NCBI GenBank assembly: GCA_964648215.1
Contig: CAZYMF010000044.1
Span: 1 to 28,519, forward strand
Direction of reading: 5' to 3'
Source: CAZYMF01 sp964648215
Lineage (GTDB): Bacteria; Desulfobacterota; Binatia; HRBIN30; JACQVA1
Length of the DNA stretch: 28,519 nt
Part shown: positions 6,839 through 15,310 of the stretch, one piece after another
Numbering within the stretch: position 1 is the stretch's first letter
Layout: every line of letters begins with the position of its first letter
Position numbers and translations under genes: made by a program
The notes under the pieces: generated by a model
Database searches by the model: none
Told to the model about the DNA's origin: nothing
Seen by the model: only the letters and a program-made list of their open reading frames with translations

Positions 6839-8647
6839 ATGGCCCACGGCGAAGCGGCGCTGCTGCTGGAGATCGCGCGCGAGCTCAGCGGCACGCTGAG
6901 CCTGACCGATTGTCTGCAGCGGGTCTGCTCCGTGACCCGGACGGCGGTCGGGGCCGAGCGCAGCAGCGTCATCTTGTGGAGCGATCGCAAGCGCGCGATG
7001 GTGCCGGCCGCCGATGTCGGCACACCGCCCGAGATCTACGATCAATTCCGCAGCGCCAGTTTCACGGCGGCGAATACCCCCGCGCTGGAGCGGCTGCTAC
7101 AGGGCGAGACCGTCCTGATCAACGGCCACTCCCAGGAGCCGTCGGCGCGGCGCCTGCTGGACGGGCTCGGGATCACGGCGCAGATCATCGCTCCGCTGCC
7201 GGGGCCCGGTCCGGCCACGGGTGCTCTGACCGTGTCGTACGAGGGCGAGCACCAGCCGGCCGAGACCGCCCCGCGGCTGGTGGCGGGCATCGCGCAGCAG
7301 GCGGCTCTGGCCATCGAGAATGCCCGCCTGTTCACCAACACGCAAAAGGCGGCGGAGTTCCGGCGCGCGCTGGGGGATCTGGCGATCGCGTTGAACCAGG
7401 AAGTGGATCCCGACCGCATCGTCGAGCTGGTCTGCGAAGAAGGGAGGGCGGCACTCGAGGCGGACGGCGCCGCCCTGCTGCTGCTGGAGAACGGCGTGCT
7501 GCGCGTCAGCGGCAGCGCCGGTGACACCGGGGCCGTGACCCGCGGGCAGGTCGTGAGCCCCGATGCCCCCGGCACGCTGGTGGGCGAGGTGCTCGCCCGC
7601 GGGCGCGCGCTGTTCGTCAACGCATTTGCGGACTCGCCCTACGGGGCGGCGACGTTGCTGCGCGGCATGTCCGCCGCCTCGGTGCTGGCGGCGCCCCTGA
7701 TGACCGAGGGGAAGGCCAACGGCGTGGTCCTGTTCACGGACAGCCGGGAGCCCTACCGCTTCAGCGAGGTTCATCTCGAGGAGGCCGGCATCCTCGCCAC
7801 CACCGCCGCGGTCGGCCTGGCCAATGCGCGGCTGGTGCACGCGCTGCACGAGGAGAGTGCCAAGCTCGCCGACCGCAGCCGCACGCTGGAGCGCGCCAAC
7901 CGCGCCCTGGCCGAGACCACCTCGGAGCTGACCGCGCTCAATCGCGAGATGGAGGACCTCCTGTACATCGCCTCGCACGATCTGCGCGCGCCGCTGATCA
8001 ACATTCAGGGATTCACGCACGAGGCGCGCAGCCAGCTCGCCGCCCTCGAGAGCAAGTTCGAGGCGGAGACGCGCGAGACCCTGGCCGACATCGAGGAGTC
8101 GCTGCGCTTCGTTCACAGCTCGTCGGCGAAGATGGACGCGCTGATCAGCGCGTTGCTCGACATCTCGCGCATCGCCTCGCGAGACCTCGACCGCACTCAC
8201 GTCGATCTCGATGCGTTGATGCAGCGGGTGGCGGACTCGTTCGAGTTCATCTTGCAGGGGCGGGGCATCAAGTTGCACGTGGGCAAGCTCCCTCCCGCCC
8301 GCGTCGACGCCGTGCGGATCGAGCAGGTCTTCAGCAATCTCGTCGACAACGCGATCAAGTACATCGGCGACGGGCGCGAGATCTCGGTCGGCGCCGTCGG
8401 CGGTCCGCTCGCGCGCTACTTCGTGCGCGACAGCGGGATGGGGATGACGGCCGGCGAGCTGAAGAAGGTCTTCCGCCTCTTTCGCCGTGGCCGCGCCAGC
8501 GACATCCCGGGCGAGGGCATCGGCCTGACCCTGGTGCGCAAGGTCATCGAGCGCCACGGCGGCCGCATCTGGGTCGAATCGCGCGAAGGGCAGGGCACCA
8601 CCGTGTGGTTCACGCTGGCGCCGGCCCCGGGCGGGTTGCCGGCCTAG
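6839..8647 (+). CDS. GAF-domain sensor histidine kinase
   Basis: Cytoplasmic histidine kinase of about 602 residues. Two GAF-like domains come first (about 5-150 and 170-335), then a coiled-coil linker (about 340-375), a HisKA domain with SHDLRAPL (His about 380) and an HATPase_c domain with NLVDNAIKY (N box), RDSGMGM (G1) and GEGIGLTLV (G2). There is no transmembrane segment or signal peptide, so the input is probably a soluble ligand, redox or light cue. I see no obvious chromophore-binding cysteine context. ATG at 6839 is used; an in-frame TTG at 6812 would add nine residues, and neither start has a good ribosome binding site. It likely phosphorylates the receiver encoded just upstream. 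Confidence 0.92.
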   Translation: MAHGEAALLLEIARELSGTLSLTDCLQRVCSVTRTAVGAERSSVILWSDRKRAMVPAADVGTPPEIYDQFRSASFTAANTPALERLLQGETVLINGHSQEPSARRLLDGLGITAQIIAPLPGPGPATGALTVSYEGEHQPAETAPRLVAGIAQQAALAIENARLFTNTQKAAEFRRALGDLAIALNQEVDPDRIVELVCEEGRAALEADGAALLLLENGVLRVSGSAGDTGAVTRGQVVSPDAPGTLVGEVLARGRALFVNAFADSPYGAATLLRGMSAASVLAAPLMTEGKANGVVLFTDSREPYRFSEVHLEEAGILATTAAVGLANARLVHALHEESAKLADRSRTLERANRALAETTSELTALNREMEDLLYIASHDLRAPLINIQGFTHEARSQLAALESKFEAETRETLADIEESLRFVHSSSAKMDALISALLDISRIASRDLDRTHVDLDALMQRVADSFEFILQGRGIKLHVGKLPPARVDAVRIEQVFSNLVDNAIKYIGDGREISVGAVGGPLARYFVRDSGMGMTAGELKKVFRLFRRGRASDIPGEGIGLTLVRKVIERHGGRIWVESREGQGTTVWFTLAPAPGGLPA

Positions 8648-8724
8648 CGAGGGCGAGCCCGCCGGCGGCATTGCCGCCGCCGCCGGCCATGCGGTATCGT
8701 CGCCACCGAGGAACGCGGGGAGCC

Positions 8725-9555
8725 ATGGCCTTTGCCAAGCTGGCCGACCTTTCCACCGGTGACGGATTTCCGGTTCGACTGGTCGGCGTCATCAACGTCA
8801 GCCCGGAGTCCTTCTACTTCGGCTCGGTGCTCACCGCGCCGGCCTCCCTGGCCGAGGCGGCGCGCGCGATGGTGGCCGAGGGCGCCGCTCTCCTCGACAT
8901 CGGCGCGATGTCGACGGCACCGTATCGCGCGACCGCCATCAGCGAAGAGGAGGAGATTCGCCGCATGACGACGGCGGTGGCGGCTGTCCGCGCCGCCGTG
9001 GCCGTGCCGCTGTCGGCGGACACGCAGCGCGCAGCGGTGGCCGCCGCCGCGCTGGCGGCGGGCGCGCGCATCATCAACGACGTCAGCGGCCTGGCGCACG
9101 ACCCGCGGATGGCCGACGTCGCCGCCCAGGCGGACGGGGTCATCCTGATGGCGCGACAGGAGGAGCCGACGCACTCGCCGCCGCTGCAGATGCTGCTTCA
9201 CCTGTTTCGCGAGATCCTGGAACGGGCCCGCCGCGCCGGCATTCCCGCGGAGCGCATCGTTCTCGATCCCGGCATCGGTTTCTATCGCCGCGCCGCGCTG
9301 CCGTGGGACGAGGTCGATTGCCTGGTCCTGCGCGAGCTGGGTCAGCTGCGCGCCTTCGGGCGACCGCTGCTGGTGGGAATCTCGCGCAAGTCGTTCATCG
9401 GCAAGATGACCGGGAACGAGGATCCCGCCGATCGCCTCGTTGGTTCCCTGGCCGCCACCGCCGTGGCGGTTTACAACGGCGCTGCCCTGGTGCGTACGCA
9501 CGACGTCGGCGCCACGCGCGACGCCGTGCGCGTGGCGGAGCGGCTGCGCGGCTGA
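8725..9555 (+). CDS. Dihydropteroate synthase-family protein, variant active site
   Basis: A pterin-binding TIM-barrel protein of 276 residues. Canonical DHPS joins a pterin pyrophosphate to p-aminobenzoate in folate synthesis. Preserved marks are VINVSPESF (Asn24), INDVSG (Asn118, Asp119), SRKSF (Lys222) and RTHDV (Arg257, His259). Two loops differ: loop 1 reads NVSPESFYFG instead of NVTPDSFSDGG, and loop 2 reads DIGAMSTAPY (58-67) instead of DIGGESTRPG, so the usual Arg is Ala. Such NVSPESF forms are, as I recall, found in archaeal and some bacterial relatives possibly linked to other pterins. ATG at 8725 follows GGGGAG; ATG at 8689 is an alternative. The start is 77 bases after the kinase stop. 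Folate role likely but not certain. Confidence 0.8.
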   Translation: MAFAKLADLSTGDGFPVRLVGVINVSPESFYFGSVLTAPASLAEAARAMVAEGAALLDIGAMSTAPYRATAISEEEEIRRMTTAVAAVRAAVAVPLSADTQRAAVAAAALAAGARIINDVSGLAHDPRMADVAAQADGVILMARQEEPTHSPPLQMLLHLFREILERARRAGIPAERIVLDPGIGFYRRAALPWDEVDCLVLRELGQLRAFGRPLLVGISRKSFIGKMTGNEDPADRLVGSLAATAVAVYNGAALVRTHDVGATRDAVRVAERLRG

Positions 9556-9670
9556 TCACCGCGGGCCTCCAAACTCGGGCGCCCATGGAGGGCGGCTGCC
9601 TGCGATCGGGATGTTCTCCCACCTCTCGACGGCTTGCATTCGCCGCGGGCATACCGAATCATCCGCCTCC

Positions 9671-10771
9671 ATGTCACGGTCGAAGAGCGAGCGCTTTGCG
9701 GTGATCATGGCGGGAGGGTCCGGGACGCGGTTCTGGCCGCTGAGTCGCCGCTCGCGCCCGAAGCAACTCCTGGCCATTGTCGATCATGACAGCCTGCTGC
9801 AGCAGACTGTGGCCAGAATGCGGGGGTTGGTGCCGCCCGAGCGCATCGTCGTCGTCACCGGACGCGAGCACGCCGCGGCCGTCCGCCGGCAGCTGCCGGG
9901 CGTCCCGGCCGAGAACATCCTGGTCGAGCCCGTCGGGCGCAACACCGCGCCGTGCATCGCTCTGGCCGCCGAGTGGATCCATCGCCGCTCTCCCGCGTCG
10001 GTGATGGCCGTGATGCCTTCGGACCATGCGATCGGCGACGCCACGGCCTTTCGACGGACGGTGCGGCGCGCCTTCGCGGTCGCCGAGGAAGCGGAGGTGC
10101 TGGTGACGCTGGGCATCCGGCCCGCGCACGCCGAGACCGGGTACGGCTACATCAAGCTCGGCGCCGCCATCGACGAGGGCGTACCCCGTGTCTTCCGGGT
10201 GGCTCGATTCCGCGAGAAACCGCCGGCCGCGGTGGCACGCCGGTTCGTGGCCTCCGGCCGCTACTTGTGGAACGCGGGCATCTTCGTCTGGCGAACGGCG
10301 GTGATCCGCGCCGCCGTGCAACGCCACCTTCCGAGAGTCGGGGAGCCGCTGCGGCGAGCCCGGCTCGGCGGCCGCCGCCGCAGTGTGGCTCCGGCCTCGC
10401 TCTACCGCTCGTTGCCGTCGGTGTCGATCGACGTCGGCGTGATGGAGCCGGCAGCGACGCGCAGCGGCTCGCCCGGGGTGGCGGTCGTTGCGTGTGACTT
10501 CGGCTGGAGCGACGTCGGCAACTGGGCGGCGCTGGCCCGGGTTTGGGGCCGCGACCGGGCCGGCAACGCCGCGCGCGGCCGGACGACACTGCTCGAGTCC
10601 TCGGGCCTGACGGTCTACGCGGGAACGCGCTTGGTGGCCACGCTCGGGTTGCAGGATCTGGTCATCGTCGACACGCCCGACGCGCTGCTGGTCTGTCCCG
10701 CCAGCCGCGCCCAGGACGTGCGCCTGGTGGTCGCCGAGCTCGCGCGGCGCTACGGTGGGTCGTTCGCCTGA
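9671..10771 (+). CDS. Mannose-1-phosphate guanylyltransferase
   Basis: Makes GDP-mannose from mannose-1-phosphate and GTP, the activated sugar for mannosylated glycans and GDP-sugar derivatives. The 366-residue protein has the nucleotidyltransferase signature GGSGTRFWPLSR at the N-terminus with PKQLL, then EPVGRNTAP, MPSDHAIGD, the metal- and sugar-binding FREKP and NAGIFVW, and DFGWSDVGNW. It is of single-domain length, without the C-terminal isomerase (phosphomannose isomerase) domain of bifunctional ManC/AlgA enzymes. ATG at 9671 begins a normal N-terminus (MSRSKSERFAVIMAGG); an upstream in-frame ATG at 9611 would add 20 non-conserved residues. The 115 bases before it contain no gene. The product could supply the GT-C enzyme at 19837-22476 with donor precursors, but that is inference. 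Confidence 0.9.
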   Translation: MSRSKSERFAVIMAGGSGTRFWPLSRRSRPKQLLAIVDHDSLLQQTVARMRGLVPPERIVVVTGREHAAAVRRQLPGVPAENILVEPVGRNTAPCIALAAEWIHRRSPASVMAVMPSDHAIGDATAFRRTVRRAFAVAEEAEVLVTLGIRPAHAETGYGYIKLGAAIDEGVPRVFRVARFREKPPAAVARRFVASGRYLWNAGIFVWRTAVIRAAVQRHLPRVGEPLRRARLGGRRRSVAPASLYRSLPSVSIDVGVMEPAATRSGSPGVAVVACDFGWSDVGNWAALARVWGRDRAGNAARGRTTLLESSGLTVYAGTRLVATLGLQDLVIVDTPDALLVCPASRAQDVRLVVAELARRYGGSFA

Positions 10772-10822
10772 CCGGAGCCGTGCTAGGCTATGGAGCAGCG
10801 CAGGGGATGAAGGAAGAATCAA

Positions 10823-13450
10823 ATGAGTGAGCCCGCCGTGGTACAGCCGGCGGCGGAACGTGCCCAGCCCACCTCGCCCATGCGGCTGGGGGGCATCCCG
10901 AGCTTCTTCTGCCGTCGTTTCCTCGCCGAGGCCCGAGTCGACCCCGACGCGGCCGCCCGCCTGCGGGAGCTGGCGGCGCGCGGCACGCTCGTCTACGTCA
11001 TGCGCTTTCGGTCGCTGGTCGACTACCTGCTCGTGCTCTTCGTCCTGGCGCGAGAGGGCTTGCCCCTGCCCGAGTTCGTCAACAACGTCCCCTCGCTGGT
11101 GCTGCGACCGCTGCGTGAGATCGCGGTGACGCTGTGGCGGCGTTTGCGAGCGATGCGGGCCTTCGGCCGCGAGCTGCGCAACTTCGAAGATCGCGATCGC
11201 TGCCAGCGTCTGGTGCGGCAGGGCAAGTCGGTGCTCATCTTCATGCGCAGCCGCGCCTCGGGGATGCGCTTTTTCTCCGGCCGCCGCGGTGCGGTCAGCC
11301 GCGGCCGGTCGGGATCGGATTACCTGCGGGAGATCGTGCACGCCATGCCGGCCTGCTCGGGCGACGTGTTTCTGGTGCCGGTCGCGGTGATGCGAGGGCG
11401 CGGCTACCGCCGCAAGGAATCGCGTCTGGCCACGCTCGTCTACAGCCTGCAGGAGACGCCGGGCGACGTGAAGCGGCTCATCTCGCTGCTGTGGAACGGC
11501 CGCGACACCTCGGTCAGTCTGGGAAGGGAAGTGGTCCTGCAAGACTTCTGCGACAAGTACGGCAGCGAAGGCGAGGATCGCATCGTCCGCCGTCTGGCGC
11601 GCGCGCTGCAGATCTTCCTCTACCGGGAGGAGCGGGTAGTGTGGGGTCCGCCGCTGCTACCGCGGCGGCAGGTGCGCCAGACCGTGCTCCAGGGCCCCGA
11701 GATGGCGGCGACCGTGCGCGCGGTCGCGCAGGAACGGCAGCTACCGGAGTCCGAGGTGTGGCGCACGGCCGAGCGCTACTTCGACGAGATCGCCGCCAAC
11801 TTCCACGGCTCGTACTTCAGCATCCTGGCGTTTGTGTTCAACCGCATCTGGCCGCGCGTGTTCCAGGGCTTCGAGTACGAGGGTCTCGACAAGGTCGTCG
11901 AGTGCGTCAAGGAGCACCCGGTGGTGTTGGTGCCGTGCCACCGCAGCCACTTCGACTACGTCATCCTCTCGTATCTGTTTCACGCCAACTACTTGAGCCC
12001 GCCGCACATCGCCGCCGGCATCAACCTGTCTTTCTGGCCGCTGGGTCCGCTCTTCCGCGGCGCCGGCGCTTACTTCATCCGCCGCACCTTCGACGGCAAC
12101 GTTCTCTACAAGACCGTGTTCCGCAGCTACCTGACGTTTCTGATTCGCGACGGTTACATCCAGGAGTTCTTCATCGAAGGCGGTCGCAGCCGCACGGGCA
12201 AGATCTTGACCCCGAAGCTGGGGATGTTGTCCGCGATCGTCAACGCCTTCGTCGCCGGGGTGCGGCGCGACCTCTACCTCGTGCCGGTGTCGATCCACTA
12301 CGGGCGCATCGTCGAGGAGGAGGCGTACAAGCGCGAGCTCACCGGTGCCGAGAAGGAAAAGGAGTCGCTCTGGGCGCTGCTGAAGGCGCGCTCCGTGCTG
12401 CGACAGAAGTACGGCACGGTGTACGTGACCTTCGCCGAGCCGATCTCGCTCAACCAGGTGCTCGGCTCGCGCAAGGAAGGCTGGCGTCACGAGGGGGATG
12501 CGGCGGTGGAGGAAGAGAAGCGCCGCTTCATTCGGAAGCTCGGCTTTCGCCTGCTGCGCGAGGTCAACCGGGTGGAAGTGGCAGGGGCCACCTCGGTGTC
12601 GGCGACGGTGCTGCTGAGCGCGCCGCGCGCCGCTCTGCGCCATGCCGAATTCGTCGACGGGGCGCAGGCGCTGGCGGCCCTGCTGCGTCACCTCGGGGTC
12701 CGCTACACGGCGTCGTTGGAGCGCAACGTGCAGACGGATTTTCGCGAGAGCATCCTGTTCGTGGAATCGGGCGGTCTGGTGCAGCGTCTGCCCGGCGAGC
12801 AGGGCGGGGTGATCCACGTCCCCGCCGACAAGCGGATGAATCTGGATTTCTACAAGAACAACTCGATCCACTTCTTCCTGCTGCCGGCGCTCCTCGCCCA
12901 CGGACTGGCGATCGGCAAGAAGGGGGCCGGGCTCAAGGACGAGATCAGCTGGTGGTTCGATCTGTTTCGCTGGGAGTTCCCCCTCCCCGAACGTGAGGCG
13001 ATGGCCGAGGACATCGGCAAGCTGATCCACTACTTTCGCGACCAGGGCGCCCTGGCCCCGGGAGACCACGATACCCTGCGCCGCGATCACGTCCTGAGCC
13101 AAAATCTGCTGGGCATCCTGGAGAACTTCCGCGAGTCGTACTGGACGGCGGCCGTCGCGCTGGTCGAGCTCAAGGAGAAGGGAACTTCACGCAAGAGCTT
13201 GCTGCAGGCGATGCGCAAGAGATTCGAGACGGGCGTTTTGCTCGCCGAGGTGTCGAAGAACGAGGCGACCTCGGCGGTGACCCTCGGCAACGCGCTCAGC
13301 CGCTACGCGGAGCTGGGATTGATCACTCTGTCCAGCGGCAAGGGCAAGGAGCAGGTGGTCCGGCGCGGGCCCGAGTTCGCCGGCATCCCGGCGTTGGTCG
13401 AGCGGCTGCGGGCGCCCTTCGGCACCACGAGCGCGCCGGCCGGCGGTTGA
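10823..13450 (+). CDS. plsB: PlsB-like glycerol-3-phosphate 1-O-acyltransferase
   Basis: Predicted membrane-associated acyltransferase starting phospholipid synthesis by acylating glycerol-3-phosphate at position 1. At 875 residues it fits the PlsB/GPAT family (E. coli PlsB is about 807). Acyltransferase blocks appear in order: HRSHFDYV with His373 and Asp378 (the HX4D motif), GAYFIRRTF, FIEGGRSRTGK and PVSIHYGRIVEE. The N-terminal 350 and C-terminal 300 residues match the long flanking regions of the family. ATG at 10823 follows AAGGAAG. It lies 51 bases after the guanylyltransferase stop on the same strand. The exact acyl donor (acyl-CoA or acyl-ACP) cannot be read from sequence. Confidence 0.88.
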   Translation: MSEPAVVQPAAERAQPTSPMRLGGIPSFFCRRFLAEARVDPDAAARLRELAARGTLVYVMRFRSLVDYLLVLFVLAREGLPLPEFVNNVPSLVLRPLREIAVTLWRRLRAMRAFGRELRNFEDRDRCQRLVRQGKSVLIFMRSRASGMRFFSGRRGAVSRGRSGSDYLREIVHAMPACSGDVFLVPVAVMRGRGYRRKESRLATLVYSLQETPGDVKRLISLLWNGRDTSVSLGREVVLQDFCDKYGSEGEDRIVRRLARALQIFLYREERVVWGPPLLPRRQVRQTVLQGPEMAATVRAVAQERQLPESEVWRTAERYFDEIAANFHGSYFSILAFVFNRIWPRVFQGFEYEGLDKVVECVKEHPVVLVPCHRSHFDYVILSYLFHANYLSPPHIAAGINLSFWPLGPLFRGAGAYFIRRTFDGNVLYKTVFRSYLTFLIRDGYIQEFFIEGGRSRTGKILTPKLGMLSAIVNAFVAGVRRDLYLVPVSIHYGRIVEEEAYKRELTGAEKEKESLWALLKARSVLRQKYGTVYVTFAEPISLNQVLGSRKEGWRHEGDAAVEEEKRRFIRKLGFRLLREVNRVEVAGATSVSATVLLSAPRAALRHAEFVDGAQALAALLRHLGVRYTASLERNVQTDFRESILFVESGGLVQRLPGEQGGVIHVPADKRMNLDFYKNNSIHFFLLPALLAHGLAIGKKGAGLKDEISWWFDLFRWEFPLPEREAMAEDIGKLIHYFRDQGALAPGDHDTLRRDHVLSQNLLGILENFRESYWTAAVALVELKEKGTSRKSLLQAMRKRFETGVLLAEVSKNEATSAVTLGNALSRYAELGLITLSSGKGKEQVVRRGPEFAGIPALVERLRAPFGTTSAPAGG

Positions 13451-13496
13451 CCGTGCGCCGCCGCGGCCCTAGACTCGAACTGGAATCGCGGCCGTC

Positions 13497-14291
13497 ATGA
13501 TCCTCCTTCGCCGTCCATCATCAGCGCTGGTCGCCGTCGTGCTCCTGGCCGTCGCCGGTAGCACCGGCTGCCGTTCGCGTGAGGACTCCGACGTGGAGGT
13601 CGAGATTCGCAGCATCGGCTTCGACACGGCGTCGCAGTCGCCGGTGATCGTTCTTCAGGACAAGGCCAAGCGCGTGGCGCTGCCGATCTGGATCGGCGCC
13701 AACGAGGCCCAGGCGATCGCGCTGCAGCTGGAGGGGATGACGCCGCCCCGACCCCTGACCCACGATCTGATGAAGGCGGTCCTCGACGAGACCGGGGTGT
13801 CGTTCGACCGGGCGGTCATCGAGGATCTGCGCGACAGTACGTACTACGCCCGGATCTACCTTCACGCCAACGGCAAGCAGCTGGCGATCGACAGCCGCCC
13901 GAGCGACGCCATCGCGCTCGCCGTCCGCTTCCACAAGCCGATCTTCGTCGCCCGGGCGCTACTGCAGCAAGGCGATACCATCGAGCTGGGAGAGCAGGCT
14001 CTCGCCGGCGGCTCGGTCACCCGCGCCGGCGTCACCATGCAGGATCTCACCGGCGACCTGGCCAGCTACTTCGACCTGCCGGCCGCCCGCGGCGTGCTCG
14101 TCTCCGACGTTGCCGCCGATGCCCGTGTCGGCTTGCGGCGCGGCGACGTGATCCTCGAGATCGACGGGGAGAAGGTCGCCGACCTGGCGAGTCTGCAGGC
14201 GAAGCTCGACGCTCTCGGGCCGGGGGGGCGAGTGGACCTGGCGGTTCAGCGCGCGCGCAAAGTGGTCCACGTAGCGTACGCGGCCGAATAG
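13497..14291 (+). CDS. Lipoprotein with bifunctional-nuclease (DUF151) domain and PDZ domain
   Basis: A 264-residue protein in three parts. Residues 1-25 form a signal peptide with two arginines, a hydrophobic core and a cysteine at 25 in GSTGC; the lipobox is not perfect. Residues about 33-165 form a BFN/DUF151 domain, with typical LPIWIGANEAQAIAL, LTHDL and SRPSDAIALAV segments. Residues about 180-262 form a PDZ domain, including GVLVSDV and GLRRGDVILEIDG. DUF151 proteins are usually cytoplasmic and described as nucleases from limited work (Thermotoga, plants). Here the domain appears to be exported and membrane-anchored, and the PDZ domain suggests peptide binding. The start codon is 46 bases after the PlsB gene. 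Function unknown; nuclease activity should not be assumed. Confidence 0.85.
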   Translation: MILLRRPSSALVAVVLLAVAGSTGCRSREDSDVEVEIRSIGFDTASQSPVIVLQDKAKRVALPIWIGANEAQAIALQLEGMTPPRPLTHDLMKAVLDETGVSFDRAVIEDLRDSTYYARIYLHANGKQLAIDSRPSDAIALAVRFHKPIFVARALLQQGDTIELGEQALAGGSVTRAGVTMQDLTGDLASYFDLPAARGVLVSDVAADARVGLRRGDVILEIDGEKVADLASLQAKLDALGPGGRVDLAVQRARKVVHVAYAAE

Positions 14292-14340
14292 GGTTCCGCA
14301 GGACAGCCAGGGAGCCTTCCCGTCGTCGGCACGAGCGCCA

Positions 14341-14511
14341 ATGTTCTACCTCGCCAAGCTCATTCAGGCGATCGGCTTCGCCGACGTCGGCTACGGCCTC
14401 TACATAGGGACCGCCAGCCCGAAGGGCATGGGGCAAGAGCTGCGCCTGCTGCTGCTCGGCATCGTCATCTTCTATCTCGGGCGCGTGCTGGAGAAGTGGG
14501 TCGCCCAATGA
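14341..14511 (+). CDS. Small membrane protein, 56 residues
   Basis: An ATG frame of 57 codons between the DUF151-PDZ gene and the cupredoxin gene. The sequence begins MFYLAKLIQAIGFADVGYG, and a second hydrophobic stretch LRLLLLGIVIFYLGRVL (about 34-50) ends in a basic tail EKWVAQ. That suggests one or two membrane segments with the C-terminus on the cytoplasmic side. Codon third positions are GC-rich, as in neighbouring genes. No close ribosome binding site is seen (CAGGGAG is about 25 bases upstream). I do not recognise a family name. It may be co-transcribed with its neighbours: 49 bases from the previous stop, 67 to the next start. Confidence 0.6.
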   Translation: MFYLAKLIQAIGFADVGYGLYIGTASPKGMGQELRLLLLGIVIFYLGRVLEKWVAQ

Positions 14512-14578
14512 GGCGTGGGTTGCCCGCGGCGGCAAAACGCGCCAGGCTGCGAGCGCCACGGTAGCCAAGGAGACGAGG

Positions 14579-15292
14579 ATGAACGGGAGGACACTGGTGA
14601 TCGCGGCCGCCGTCGCCGCGATCGGCTGCAGCGCGGCGTGGGCCTACGAGGGCGGTCCGGTCAAGGACGGTGGCAGCATCGCCGGTGAGGTGAAGTATCA
14701 GGGGACACCGCCGGCGGCGAAGCCGATCGAAGTGACCAAGGACAAGGGCGTGTGTGGTGTCAAGGCGAAAGTCGACGAGAGCCTGCTGGTGGGCAAGGAC
14801 GGGGGCGTCGAGAACGCCGTGGTCTTTCTCCGCGGCATCGACAAGGGCAAGCCGATGCCCACCGGGACACCGGTTCTGGACCAGAAGGACTGCCGCTACC
14901 AGCCGCACGTCCTGTTGATTCCAGCCGGTGCCACCGTCGACATTCGCACCGACGACGCCGTTCTGCACAACATCCACACCTACTCGAAGCTCAATTTTCC
15001 GATCAACATGGCCCAGCCCAAGTACAAGAAGGTTCTCCACCACTCGTTCCACAAGCCCGAGATCTTCGAGGTGCGCTGCGATGCGCACGGGTGGATGGAC
15101 GGTTGGTTCGTGGTGGAAGCCAATCCGTACTACGCCGTCACGGACGCAAGCGGCACCTACGAGCTCACCGACGTGCCGCCGGGGCGGTACGAGCTGGTCG
15201 TGTGGCAGGAGAAGCTGGGCGAGAAGACAAGGCAGGTCACGGTCTCCGCCAAGAGCGCGGTGCGGGCTGACTTCACGCTGGCGGGAAAATAG
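14579..15292 (+). CDS. Exported cupredoxin with carboxypeptidase-regulatory-like C-terminus
   Basis: A 237-residue exported protein. The signal peptide likely ends at AWA (22), although Cys17 in AAIGC leaves a lipoprotein reading open. A plastocyanin-like domain carries a full type-1 copper ligand set: His130 in LHNIH, then Cys167, His170 and Met173 in CDAHGWM. Cys59 and Cys105 (KDCRYQPHV) could form a disulfide, as in the methylamine-utilisation-like family with this layout. The segment YELTDVPPGRYELVVWQE resembles a carboxypeptidase-regulatory fold that interleaves with or follows the cupredoxin. ATG at 14579 follows AAGGAGACGAGG. A periplasmic electron-transfer or copper-carrying role is likely, consistent with the oxidase-assembly genes that start 400 bases downstream. 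Its partner is unknown. Confidence 0.85.
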   Translation: MNGRTLVIAAAVAAIGCSAAWAYEGGPVKDGGSIAGEVKYQGTPPAAKPIEVTKDKGVCGVKAKVDESLLVGKDGGVENAVVFLRGIDKGKPMPTGTPVLDQKDCRYQPHVLLIPAGATVDIRTDDAVLHNIHTYSKLNFPINMAQPKYKKVLHHSFHKPEIFEVRCDAHGWMDGWFVVEANPYYAVTDASGTYELTDVPPGRYELVVWQEKLGEKTRQVTVSAKSAVRADFTLAGK

Positions 15293-15310
15293 CCGCCGCC
15301 GGCGCGGCGG
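15293..15310 (+). terminator. GC hairpin directly after the cupredoxin stop, no T-run
   Basis: CCGCCGC (15293-15299) and GCGGCGG (15304-15310) form a perfect 7-bp stem with a 4-base loop, starting at the base after the TAG stop. No T-run follows, so it is not a classical Rho-independent terminator. It may protect the 3' end or assist termination. Confidence 0.4.

Noticed and set aside
9674..13102. Long minus-strand frames opposite the guanylyltransferase and PlsB genes
   Set aside because: They are antisense shadows with no family motifs and biased composition; both sense genes are well supported.
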